Shown: one piece after another, positions 1 to 10,130 of the stretch
Layout of the letters: every line of letters starts with the position of its first letter
Position numbering within the stretch: position 1 is the first letter of the stretch
NCBI RefSeq assembly: GCF_000208745.1
Contig: NC_030854.1
Coordinates: 28,568,821 to 28,632,820, forward strand
DNA: 64,000 bases
Reading direction: 5' to 3'
From: Theobroma cacao
Lineage: Eukaryota; Streptophyta; Magnoliopsida; Malvales; Malvaceae
Notes under the pieces: generated by a model
The model's input: only the letters and a program-made list of their open reading frames with translations
The model's database searches: none
Told to the model about the DNA's origin: nothing
Program-made: the position numbers and the translations under genes

Positions 1-241
1 ATTTTTGAGAAAAATGACCAAAATACCCTTGTGAGACGAAAAATTAATATTTTATTTGTTTAAAGTTGGAAACAGCTTAAAATATTTTAGAACACGATAT
101 TTGACAATGGTTGCTCACAAGGAAACAGAGAAACTGATAGTAAAGCCTTGCGGGGTTTCGGGTTGACATTCCGGGCAATAAGTGTCTACCGGGACACCGC
201 GGCGGTTGTCACGGGCTCGAGGGGAGTACCAGGTCGTGACA
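1..241 (+). mobile_element. Terminal part of an LTR (TGTCA...TGACA family), cut by the window edge
   Basis: The segment is the reverse complement of the left ends of the elements at 3112, 7075 and 10131: it shares the block reading CCTTGCGGGGTTTCGG, the GGCGGTTGTCACGGGCTCGA block and the terminal GGTCGTGACA. Judged from a PPT-like tract beside another copy (9184-9202), the transcribed strand is the one on which the LTR ends in TGACA, so this copy is on the plus strand and ends at 241. Its start lies outside the window, so solo or paired status cannot be told. Confidence 0.65.
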
Positions 242-837
242 CTTTGATACACTAAAAAGTTACTTTCCAATGAAAAATTTCGTTGAAAATTTCATTGGAA
301 AGTTACTTTTTTCAATATATCCTTGACTCTTTATCTTTTCCAACGGAAAATTTCGTTGAAAATTTCGTTAGAAACTGTAAAAATTACACACATTTTTTTT
401 AAAGTTTAATGTTCCAATGGATTTTCAACGGAATTTTTCGTTGGAAAAGATAAAGATAACATAGGAAAAGTTTAGGGTTCCAACGGAAATTTCTATTGGA
501 AATCCGTTGGAAATAATACACAATAACACGTGTGTCCTGAAGATGAAATTTTCAACGGATTTCCAATGAAAATTTTCGTTGGAAATCCGTTGGAAACTGT
601 AAAGATTACACACGTTTCTTTTTAAAGTTTAAAGTTCCAACGGATTTCCAACGAAAATTTTCGTTGGAAATCCGTTGGAAATATTAAACAGTTCAAATTT
701 CCAACGAAAAATTTCGTTGGAAAATTTTCAATAGAAATCCGTTGAAAATCCGTCGGAACAAGCATTTAAAAATTTTAATTAAATTTCGTTGTAATTCCGT
801 TGCAAATTCGTTGGAAATACAATGTTTTTTTGTAGTG
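242..837 (-). mobile_element. CACTA (En/Spm)-type element fragment with dense palindromic subterminal repeats
   Basis: On the minus strand the right border begins CACTACAAAAAAAC (from 837), the usual terminal inverted repeat of plant CACTA elements. Inside are more than a dozen copies, in both orientations, of TTCCAACGGA or TTTCGTTGGAAA, which fold into many short palindromes; such subterminal repeat arrays bind the transposase in this superfamily. No transposase reading frame remains, so it is non-autonomous or a remnant. The left border is unclear: CACTAAAAAG at 250 is a candidate but no matching 3-bp target duplication was found. Confidence 0.6.
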
Positions 838-889
838 TGAGCACTTGTTCTCCTCATGTCCGGGAACCTGGATACGATGGCATAAGTAG

Positions 890-1690
890 GTTACTGATTA
901 AGAACTTAGTTGGGTTTTGCATGCCAATCCAATAAGCAACTTTCAAGCATGGATTGAGGCTGCAAAGTCCTTAAGACTTGGCCTTATTTGGGAAATGGCA
1001 TTTTTTGTTATCATTTGGACTATTTGGTTTACTCGCAATGAGCTTATCTTCAAAGGAAAGCTATGGGACATCTTTTAAGTTTAAGATATGATTAAATTGA
1101 TAGTTACATGGTGGGTTAACGCCAAATGGCCAAACATTAATATCTGAATCACAGATCTCTCACGATTCCCCAATGTTGCTTCTGCCTCCATTATTGTTAA
1201 AATAGTGAAACCAATAGTGCCATGGCCAGCTCCCCTATGGGTGTTTTGAAATTTAATGTGAATGGTGCTTCGAAAGGTAGTCCAAGGGTAGCAAGGGTTG
1301 GTGGTGTGCTTCGTGATAGTAACTGTAGAGTCCTTATTACTTTTTCTTCCTCAGTGGGTAACCTTGATGCTAACGCTGTTGAATATAAAGCATTTGTAAG
1401 GCCATGCTAGTTTATGCTACTTTAAGATCGATTGATAATATGGTCATCTTTGAAAGCGACTCTCAAAATGCTATGAAATGAGTCCTCAATCCCCATGACA
1501 CTCCTTGGAAACTAAGGTCAGTCACTATGCATATGGATTTTCTTAGTTTCAAACTTGTTAATTAGTGCATTGGTAAAATTCCAAGATCGACAAATGAGCT
1601 TGCCGACTCTCTAGCTAAAGCTGAAGCTCAAATAACCGATGAACATTTTTGGATTTATGGTGACCTAGATGGTGCTTACTAAATTGGGGT
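890..1690 (+). pseudogene. Dead LINE-type retrotransposon C-terminal region with RNase H fold
   Basis: Frame-broken translation gives a region resembling the end of plant non-LTR reverse transcriptase proteins (WEMAFFVIIWTIWFTRNELI near 990-1065), followed by an RNase H segment starting near 1222 (GVLKFNVNGASKGSPRVARV, GGVLRDSNC, NAVEYKA). Further pieces such as FESDSQNA and ADSLAKAEA follow after stops and frameshifts. The usual first catalytic Asp of RNase H (normally in NVDGAS) is Asn here, and in-frame stops occur after 1410. It is therefore a relic. The family assignment is from recognisable motifs only. Confidence 0.65.
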
Positions 1691-1726
1691 GTGGTTTTTT
1701 TGCTAGGGCGGTTTTTGATTGTTGTG

Positions 1727-2205
1727 TGTAGAAACACAATTTTATTTGGGGTATTGAATTTTGAATATAAAAAGTAAAAAAAGAAAAGAAAAAAGAGATA
1801 ATACATGAAAAGATAAGGATATGTTTGTATCAATCCTAATCAAATTGAAAATTTGAAGAGAGATTAGGGTAGATTAAATTAAAACTTAAGAAACTAGTTT
1901 GAGAAGGAATAAGACACATTGGCTATAAATATAACCAAGCATCAGGGCCAAACAACACACACATAGATAAAGTAAAAAAAATTAGGGAGAAAAGAAAAAA
2001 GAAAAGCAGAGGTATTTGAAAAAGGAGAGAAAATAGTTCTTGAGTTCTTGGTTTCTTGGGTTTCAATTTATTTTAGATCTAGGAGAATCAATTTAGTTAT
2101 AAGAAAAAAGAAACTATTTTGATTAAAGGGAGAGATAAAAAAGAAAAACAGAAAAAATGTCCTTATTTTTTGAATAGGGTTTATGTTAGGAATTTTGAGA
2201 ATATG
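1727..2205 (+). mobile_element. LTR-like repeat, copy A (begins TGTAGA), direct repeat of 16202-16660
   Basis: Begins TGTAGAAACAC and runs parallel, with small indels, to the sequence from 16202. Shared blocks include GAAGAGAGATTAGG, AAGCATCAGGGCCAA, AGAAAAGCAGAGGTATTTG and AGATCTAGGAGAATCAATTT. A TATA-type motif (CTATAAATATA near 1922) sits about 200 bp in, as expected of an LTR promoter. The copy abuts the 3' side of the LINE relic. The 3' boundary is only approximate, where similarity to copy B fades. Confidence 0.55.
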
Positions 2206-2825
2206 GTGCCTTGAAAAACAGGTATATTCTCATGCTTAATTTTATTCAATTTATTTGTAATAAAAGTACATTTTGATAATAAGATGAAAAGTTTGTTTTA
2301 GCAAGCATTCATTATCTAATTATTACGGTGCCATGATTTTATTGAGATATTAAAATACATTTGTATGAAGAGTCATACATAGGAGACATGTATTTTAATT
2401 AAATCTAAAAATTATTCACAACCATATAATAAAGCTGGTCACTTTGTTGTGTTAAGGTTGTAGTGTCCAGATTACTTTCAACGAAACGAATGTGATTCAT
2501 TTCAAGGGAATGATGAGTCTCAAATCATTGAAATTGTTGACTTCGAGTAATGACACTATAACATGAACTGGAATCTTGTGAGAATCAAATTTAAGTTTTA
2601 TCGTTACTTAAATCTTGATATCACACTTATGCATTTGCTTATAGTAGAACCAAAATCTTGATGGATAATGGACTCATGTTTAATCTCCTTATAATCTTTG
2701 ATTTACCATGAGCATGATCATCATAAAGCGTTGATCTAGACTCCGTACATTGCGATTATAATCGAGATGACCATCTGGGAACATTTATCCAAATAATAGA
2801 GTTCATAGCATTAACATCACTTCGA
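2206..2825. other. Unassigned AT-rich repeat-like DNA
   Basis: No open frame of note, no RNA gene and no clear terminal repeats. Context (LTR copy on the left, hAT-like piece on the right) suggests it is internal DNA of an old retroelement, but I see no protein motif to prove it. Confidence 0.4.
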
Positions 2826-3111
2826 GTAAAGATGTCAACGGGTAAGGTACCCTATAATTTCGAGGTACCTAAACCCTAACCCTATAAAAAATCAACTACC
2901 CTAACCCTATTAACTACCCGAATAATTTTAAAATTACTATCCTAACCCTAACCCTAACCCTATTACATTTTTACTACCCTATAATTACCCTAACCCATTT
3001 AAAAACCCGATTAGATTAAAAAAATTATTAAAATCTTCTTCATAGGTACCAAATTACCTAAACCCGTATACATATACAACAATATTTCTCTACGCGTTTC
3101 ATAAAATTAAT
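2826..3111. mobile_element. GGGTACC-rich, hAT-like element end with CCCTAA runs
   Basis: Starts with GATGTCAACGGGTAAGGTACC, close to the GTGTCAACGGGTACCC ends found in many plant hAT-like non-autonomous elements and at 9641-9806 here. It is followed by degenerate ACCCTAACCCT runs (2872-3000) that arise from the same GGGTAGGG-type sequence. LTR copy 3112-5921 appears to have inserted into or beside it. Confidence 0.4.
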
Positions 3112-5921
3112 TGTCACGACCCGAAACTCCCATCGAGCCCGTGACAACCGCCGCGATGTCCCGATAGGCACTCATTACCCTGAATGCCAATCGAAACCTC
3201 GCAAGGCTTAGCATCAGCTTTCGCATCTCCCCAATGAGCGACAGTTATTAAATCTCACATTTAAAAAAAATCATAAGTCATTTCCAAATCAAAACAATAA
3301 AATATTACTTTCTGGCTCACAGGAGAATTTTCGTCATTTTTCTTCGAAAACACCAAAACCAACCAAAAACATGGTGTAAAAGCTAAATATGTTCATACAT
3401 ACTTTAAATCAAATAACTGAAGAATAAAATTACTTTTACAGTGACACGTGGGCCCCCAACTGACCAAGAAGGTGTAGGGCTACGAACCCTTACTTTCTAG
3501 GATGCAACTCCAAGATTAATTCTCGTCTTAATCAACTATCAACAAATTGTCTTGAGCCTGAAAATGGATAGGAAGAGGGGTGAGATTATGATTACATAAT
3601 CCCAGTGAGTAAACAATTACCATCAAAAGCATCTAAAGCCGAGTAGATAGAGACAATATAAAAACATTATATCTCAATAATGTTCATAATGCAAAATTCA
3701 TTTCAATCTACACCAACAATTTCTTTTCATCAAAATTTCTCTACTTATGAATTTCTTAAACTTGGCCCTTACCAGAATCATTCTCGCGGGTACCCTCGTC
3801 AAGGTATCCTATTGAGACCGCCAAGGCTGTTAAATGACCCATACCCATAAACATGTTTTCACATCTGACACAACCATTCCTCGGCGTTGGCTGAGTCTCA
3901 CTCTTACTTGGTGGCCTAAACGTGAGGTGCACTCAAATCTTACTTCAGGAGATACTTCATCAAACATCTCCCCCCGGAGGTAATTATATAATTGGGTTAC
4001 CGTACCCCTTTCATAGGCAGTTCACGGAAACCCCCACCACTGCAGTGACTGTTTAATATACCACCAGACCCATAAAAATTTCAGTAGCATAATATAGCAA
4101 ATAAAATGTAATCCAGTCTACCGAGACCAATCCAAAACTATTCATATATTTCATGCCAACCCAAAAAATTTAGCCATTATGCTACCATAGTGTCATAAGC
4201 CACAATTTCAATAACATATAAAATTATAAATTCAACATAGTCTCCATATACTTAATTTTTCCAAAACAATATTTGATTTCAAAACCAATATAAATCTCAT
4301 TTTTTTATAAAAAAAAATATTTTAATTGAAAAACATAATATTTTATAATTCAAACTCACCATTCAATAAAAACATCAAACAAGTATAATTCTCTACATAT
4401 TTAAGATGATAAATTGTCCACTCATAGTTGTAGGAGTCGATATACTCCTAACCCCAGTCTTCAAGCACAATCTTTGTACTTTTACCAGTGTAATTTGCTC
4501 ACCAGCTATCCACAATGTACAATACATAATTCGCCACATTAATGCTTGACCATTATAAAATCAATTTAGGCTCGGTGTATATGCATGATATGACATGCAA
4601 CTTATCCGACTACCGCTTAAATGCGGTGCTGACCTAATTCGGCCTATTACTCGATTAAATTACTAACGCGTCCAATTTAATCCCAAATTAATTTTTTTTT
4701 CAGTTTCTATACCTCAATTGCACCCAAATTGACTTAATGTTCCTTAGTGTGGTGCAAATTATCAGTCTCGATAGCAAATTACGAAAATACCCCTAGTGGG
4801 TAAAAATTTGTATTTTTGCTCCGAAAATTCTCATTATTTTTCTCGACTCATAATTCATCATTATTCATCATACTTCCTCAAATAAACATCAAGATCAGCA
4901 GCCAATATTCCCCTAGAAAATTCAGCCAATAATGGTAATGGAGGAAAATGAATTCTTTTCTTGTTGTTTTGTTTCTAAATATGCTAAACTAACTTAAAAC
5001 ACTAACATAACTTAAAATCAAATTAATCTAACTTCATTCTCTCTCCATACCCATTTGGGCAGCCATGAATTCACCATGAAAATATGTAATTTAACATTGG
5101 AAATTAAGGGAAAATGCATGGGTAAGGTAAATCACTAGCAAATTCAAAGAAATTTTACCTTTGCTTGATCAAATCCTTGAATTCCAACACTTTCTTTTTT
5201 ATTTTTCCCACCTAGGGTTTGTTCTACTTTGGTTTCTCTTCTCTTCTGGTTTGGCTGATCACTATGGGAGAAATGGGCTGATTTTTTACCTTTTTATAAA
5301 GAAATAATAAAATAATAAAAACATGACACATGACATTTCTTTATTAGTTCAAATTTTAAATATTTGACTTTTAATTCTTTAATTCTCCACCACACATTTC
5401 TCATATTTATCCATTTCTATGATGAATAAAATCCCTTGGTCTTGACAAGTGTCGGGGGTGAAAATTTACCGATTTGCCCTCGAGGTGGCAAAATTATCAT
5501 TTCACCCATATACTCTAAATTATACCGGAATTAAAATTTTTCACTTCTAAACTTAAAATCATACTCCAATACTCAAATCATACTCCAATAAGTCAAATGG
5601 GGCCAAAAAAAATCTTTTCTAAAAATTCTCATTTTGTCCCCAAGTGGCAAATGACCATTTTGCTCCTAAATAGTGAAAATTTTGGTTTGACTCTAAATTG
5701 ATCCTCGAACTTCGAATTACCATTTTGAGTCATCCCTGAATTGTGAAACTCTTAATTTCACCTTAAAATTCCTATTTGAACTAGTTCGAGACTTAATCGA
5801 CTTAATGGTACCATCAGAGGCAATATCGTCTTTTAACGATTCCTCGAACTTTCTAAATATGCAAACATTCTATTGAGCATGTAAGTGACGTCGTAATTAT
5901 TTTATAGAACAGGGTTTGACA
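3112..5921 (-). mobile_element. LTR copy 1 of the TGTCA...TGACA family, probable solo LTR
   Basis: The plus strand reads TGTCACGACCCG at 3112 and ends GGGTTTGACA at 5921. Homology to 7075-9183 and 10131-12847 runs over almost the whole length (shared blocks include ACACGTGGGCCC, GGTGAGATTAT and CTAGTGGGTAAAAATTT). The flanks are TTAAT (3107-3111) and TTAAC (5922-5926), a 4-of-5 match to a 5-bp target duplication. No gag-pol coding sequence is attached. Read in the sense I infer for transcription (minus strand), the LTR starts TGTCAAACCCTG. A Ty3/gypsy origin is inferred from the PPT seen beside copy 2. Confidence 0.65.
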
Positions 5922-5996
5922 TTAACTACTAATTAAATTAATAAAATAATAATAATAAAATTTAAATTTAAATAATCAAAAACAAAGATCTTAAAC

Positions 5997-6116
5997 ATAA
6001 ACTTAAATAACTAAAAATAAATTTCCATACAACGATATAAACTTAAATAACTATACATAAATATCCAAATAACAACATAAACTTAAATAACTAAACACAA
6101 ATATCCAAAAAAAAAT
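5997..6116. repeat. Tandem repeat, 3 copies of a 40-bp unit
   Basis: Each unit begins ATAAACTTAAATAACTA and ends near CAAAT or CAACGAT; copies start at 5997, 6037 and 6077 with a few substitutions. It lies in AT-rich DNA between LTR copies. Confidence 0.8.
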
Positions 6117-6352
6117 ATAATTTTTATAATGTTAACACAAAATAAAAAATAAATATATTTATATTTAAAGAATATATACTAAAAGTATTATAGTGTATAT
6201 ACAAAATAGTAATTATATTCTTTATAAATGAACCCAATGTATATAAAGTATAGATATTAAAAGACATTACAATTTAATTAATAATCATAATTTTATTAAT
6301 TAATTTAATTAATTATATGAATTTGTCCTTAGTTACATGAAATTTAAAAAAA

Positions 6353-6926
6353 NNNNNNNNNNNNNNNNNNNNNNNNNNNNNNNNNNNNNNNNNNNNNNNN
6401 NNNNNNNNNNNNNNNNNNNNNNNNNNNNNNNNNNNNNNNNNNNNNNNNNNNNNNNNNNNNNNNNNNNNNNNNNNNNNNNNNNNNNNNNNNNNNNNNNNNN
6501 NNNNNNNNNNNNNNNNNNNNNNNNNNNNNNNNNNNNNNNNNNNNNNNNNNNNNNNNNNNNNNNNNNNNNNNNNNNNNNNNNNNNNNNNNNNNNNNNNNNN
6601 NNNNNNNNNNNNNNNNNNNNNNNNNNNNNNNNNNNNNNNNNNNNNNNNNNNNNNNNNNNNNNNNNNNNNNNNNNNNNNNNNNNNNNNNNNNNNNNNNNNN
6701 NNNNNNNNNNNNNNNNNNNNNNNNNNNNNNNNNNNNNNNNNNNNNNNNNNNNNNNNNNNNNNNNNNNNNNNNNNNNNNNNNNNNNNNNNNNNNNNNNNNN
6801 NNNNNNNNNNNNNNNNNNNNNNNNNNNNNNNNNNNNNNNNNNNNNNNNNNNNNNNNNNNNNNNNNNNNNNNNNNNNNNNNNNNNNNNNNNNNNNNNNNNN
6901 NNNNNNNNNNNNNNNNNNNNNNNNNN
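6353..6926. other. Assembly gap (574 Ns)
   Basis: Unknown bases. The flanks are AT-rich repeat DNA, so the break probably reflects repeats. Confidence 0.99.
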
Positions 6927-7074
6927 CTTTATAATATGATATGATATTCATATTATTTAAACATAATTAATAATCTAATAATATTTTTATTTATATATAT
7001 TCATATAATCACATTAGTAATTTAACTAATTATATTTTTAATATATTTGTCAACATCTAACAAAGGAAACTGTT

Positions 7075-9183
7075 TGTCACGACTCGGAACTCCCCATCGA
7101 GCCCGTGACAACCGCCGCGAGGCCTCGACAAACATTCTTTACCCCGAATGTTGATCGAAACCTCGCAAGGCTCTCATATCAGCTTCCGCACTTTCCCGGT
7201 GAGCAATAGTTATCAAATTTCAAAATTCGAAGGATTACAAATCATTTTCAAATCATAACATAACATTTTTTTTGGCTCACAGGGGCATTTTCGTCATTTT
7301 TGTCTAAAATCTCGAAACTTGCTAAAAATGTAATAGGTAAGCCGAAAATATATATTTAATGATTTAAAAAAAATTAAGTATCTAAAATGTTCATTTGAAG
7401 TGAAAATTTGACCATTTGAATATAATAAAAATATTTAATAAAATAAACTATTTTCTTGTAAAATAATTTTTATAAAACTATCGGTACATAATTCTTATAG
7501 CGTAAAAGATAATTATATTCATATATACTATAAAGCAAATAACCAAAGTATAAAATTTCTTTTACAGTGACACGTGGGCCCACATCTATCCAAAATGCAT
7601 CGAAAGCTGGAAACCTACAGCTTTTACCGATTCGAGTCCAAATGAAGGTCCTTGTCAAAGTCAGCTAACTATGGAATTCCCCGAGCCTGAAATGTGAGGA
7701 AATGAGGGTGGTGAGATTATAAAATCTCAGTCTCCAAGCACAATCTCTGTACTTTTACCAGTGTACTTTGCTCACCACCTATCCACAATGTACAATACAT
7801 AATTCACCACATCAATGCTTGACCATTATAAAATCAATTCAAGCTCGGTATATATGCGTGATATGATATACAACTTATCCGACTATCGCTTAAATGCAGT
7901 GCTGACCTAATTCGGCCTATTATCTCCAATTTAACTCCAAATCAATTCTTCTCACTTTCTACACTCCAATTATACTTAAATTACCTTAGTGACTGTGAAT
8001 GAGATTCAATTTATCAATCTCAGTAGCAAATTACGAAAATACCCCTAGTGGGTAAAAATTTATATTTTTGCTCTGAAAATTTCCATTATTTTTCTAAGCT
8101 CATAATTCATCATTTCTTAACCAATTCTCCTAGAATGAAAATCAAATTCATCCTCACTCAACACATGATAAATTCGGCCATTAATGGTTGTGGGAGAAAA
8201 TAAATTCTTTTCTTGTTGTTTTGTTTCTAAATATGCTAAACTAATTTAAAACACTAACATAACTTAAAATCAAATTAATCTAACAACTTTCTCTCTCCTA
8301 ACCCATTTTTCAGAATTGAATTCATCATAATAACTCAATATTCAACCATGGAAATCAAGAACAAAAGCATGGATAAGCTAGGTATCAAGGAGAATTAAAG
8401 AAATTCTAACTTACCTAGCTTGTTTCCTTGATTTTTTCACTTTTTCTTTGAATTTTCCACCTAGGTTTTCTTGTTTTTCCCTTTGTTCTTCCTTTCTTTC
8501 TCTCTCTTCCTTGCTTGGCTGGCCATATCAAGAAAATGGGCTGATTTTATGCCTTTTTATAAAGAAACAATAAAATAATAAAGGTATGACACATGGCATT
8601 TTTCTTATTGGTCCATTTTTAAAATTTTAAAATTTTAATCCTTTTTATCTCCACCACACAATTAGTCAATGGTCAAAATGAGGATAAAGGAAGACCATGT
8701 GCTGGAAAAATGTCCTGGTGGTGAAAAATTACAATTTTACCCTTGAGGTGGCAAAATTACCATTTTACCATTTTACTCCAAATTATACCGAAATTAAAAT
8801 TTTTCACTTCTAAACCTCAAATCTTACTCCAATAAGTCAAATTATACTCCAATAAGTCAAATGGGGCCAAAAATCTTTTCTAAAATTCTCATTTTATCCC
8901 CAGATGGCAAATGACCATTTTGCCCTTAGATAGCAAAAATTTCGGTTTGACTCCAAATTGATCCTCGAACTCCAAATCACCATATTAAACCATTCTGGGA
9001 CTTTAAAATTCTTAATTTCATCGTGAATTCTCTATTTGATCTAGTTCAAGGTTTAAATCAATTTTATTGTACCTCTAGGTACAATATCGACTTTTGTAAA
9101 TTTTTCGGGACTTTCCTAGCATGCAAACATGCTATCCATCACATGTATGTCATGAAAAATATTTTATAGAGTCGGACTTGTCA
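7075..9183 (-). mobile_element. LTR copy 2 of the TGTCA...TGACA family, internally deleted; likely a 3' LTR
   Basis: Same family as 3112-5921 and 10131-12847, but a stretch equivalent to about 850 bp of copy 1 is missing, with the join at CAGT (7728-7731). On the minus strand it begins TGACAAGTCCGACTC at 9183, directly after a purine-rich tract (CCAAGTGGGGGAGAAGA, minus strand, 9202-9184). That is where a polypurine tract should lie before a 3' LTR, which sets the strand of the family. No target duplication is seen (CTGTT versus TCTTC), as expected if the right side is internal element DNA. Confidence 0.6.
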
Positions 9184-9640
9184 TCTTCTCCCCCACTTGG
9201 ATCAACCATATGATCTTTCTTCATGACTGATTTCGACATAAGGCTAAATATTAATATTTTAATATTATTTCATTAATAAAATATTATTTTATTTTAAAAA
9301 TTTTATCTTGTCTCCTTGGTACCCAAAATACCTTATTATGCCTCACTTGACTTCCAAGTCACCTTTTATCTCACAAATTCTCCTCTGATAAAATTATTAT
9401 TATTTTCTCACTTGCGAAATATTTTATCCTAAACTACTCCTTTCGTCTTTTATCAATTCTAAACATTTTAATTGACCTCAGTTTGCATTCGATCAACTTT
9501 ATTTATCACCATATCAAAGTATGGGGTATTTCACTATTGGTCAAGATGGTACAAACTTTGGGTGTCTTTTTTCTTTACCTGGATTCGAATCCAATCAGTA
9601 TCAGTTTTATTCAATTATTTAAATAATAAAAAATATATAA
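9184..9640 (-). mobile_element. Remnant of retroelement interior next to LTR copy 2
   Basis: On the minus strand the tract AAGTGGGGGAGAAGA precedes the LTR, a polypurine tract of the kind seen in plant Ty3/gypsy elements. The rest (Thr/Ser-codon-like, AT-rich) has no readable pol frame, so the element is truncated here. Confidence 0.4.
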
Positions 9641-9806
9641 ATAGGTAGTTGTAAACGGGTTCGGGACCGGTACCCGTAGAACCCGAATATTACATAATCA
9701 GGTTCGGGAATCGGGTACCCTAAGAGTGATACCCGAACCCTACCTAAACCCGTTTATTAGGTACATAACCCGGTATAACTGGGTCGGGTACCCGTTGACA
9801 CCCCCA
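9641..9806. mobile_element. Short hAT-like GGGTACC element
   Basis: The left end reads TAGTTGTAAACGGGTTCGGG and the right end, reverse-complemented, reads GGGGGTGTCAACGGGTACCC, giving imperfect inverted ends about 165 bp apart. GGTACCCG and CGGGTACC motifs recur between them. The end sequence matches a common class of small non-autonomous plant hAT elements; no coding capacity. Confidence 0.45.
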
Positions 9807-10130
9807 ACTTTTAGTGATTTCAAGAAGATTGGTGATTAATCTGGGTCCAGTGGGTTGATGAATTAGCTACTCATCACATCTGGATACTCAAAAGATTAGG
9901 TCTAGAGTATTAAATCACTCATTGGATGAAATTTGAGACTATGGGACAAAATAAACATAAAGGTAAAACAGTAATTATACTTTTTATCATTGGATGGTTA
10001 TGAGAGTTCACACTATAAGGTTTGTAAGTGGACAACTAATAATTAATATCAAGTATTGAATTGTTTCTTATAATTATAGTTAATCCAAGAGTTCAACCAT
10101 AAATCTATAGTGGAGTGATTTCATAGTTAA
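9807..10130. other. Host sequence of the solo LTR at 10131 (left part)
   Basis: Continuous with 12853 onward once the solo LTR and one GTTAA are removed. No reading frame; probably older retroelement DNA. Confidence 0.4.

Larger units (their letters stand above)
5922..7074. other. AT-rich DNA with an assembly gap and short tandem repeats
   Basis: Very AT-rich sequence between two LTR copies. It holds a 3 x 40-bp tandem array (5997-6116) and the 574-base N gap. No gene or RNA feature is visible; open frames across the gap are artefacts of the Ns. Confidence 0.6.

Noticed and set aside
2870..3000. CCCTAACCCTAACCCTAACCCT run as an interstitial telomere
   Set aside because: The plant telomere unit is CCCTAAA. 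These are short 6-bp-type runs inside a degenerate GGGTACC/GGGTAGGG-rich mobile-element end, so telomeric origin is not supported.
6313..6951. Long open frames of about 200 codons on both strands
   Set aside because: They consist almost wholly of Ns from the assembly gap.
9570..9590. GGATTCGAATCC as a tRNA B box
   Set aside because: No A box at the right distance and no cloverleaf pairing; the motif is just a palindrome.
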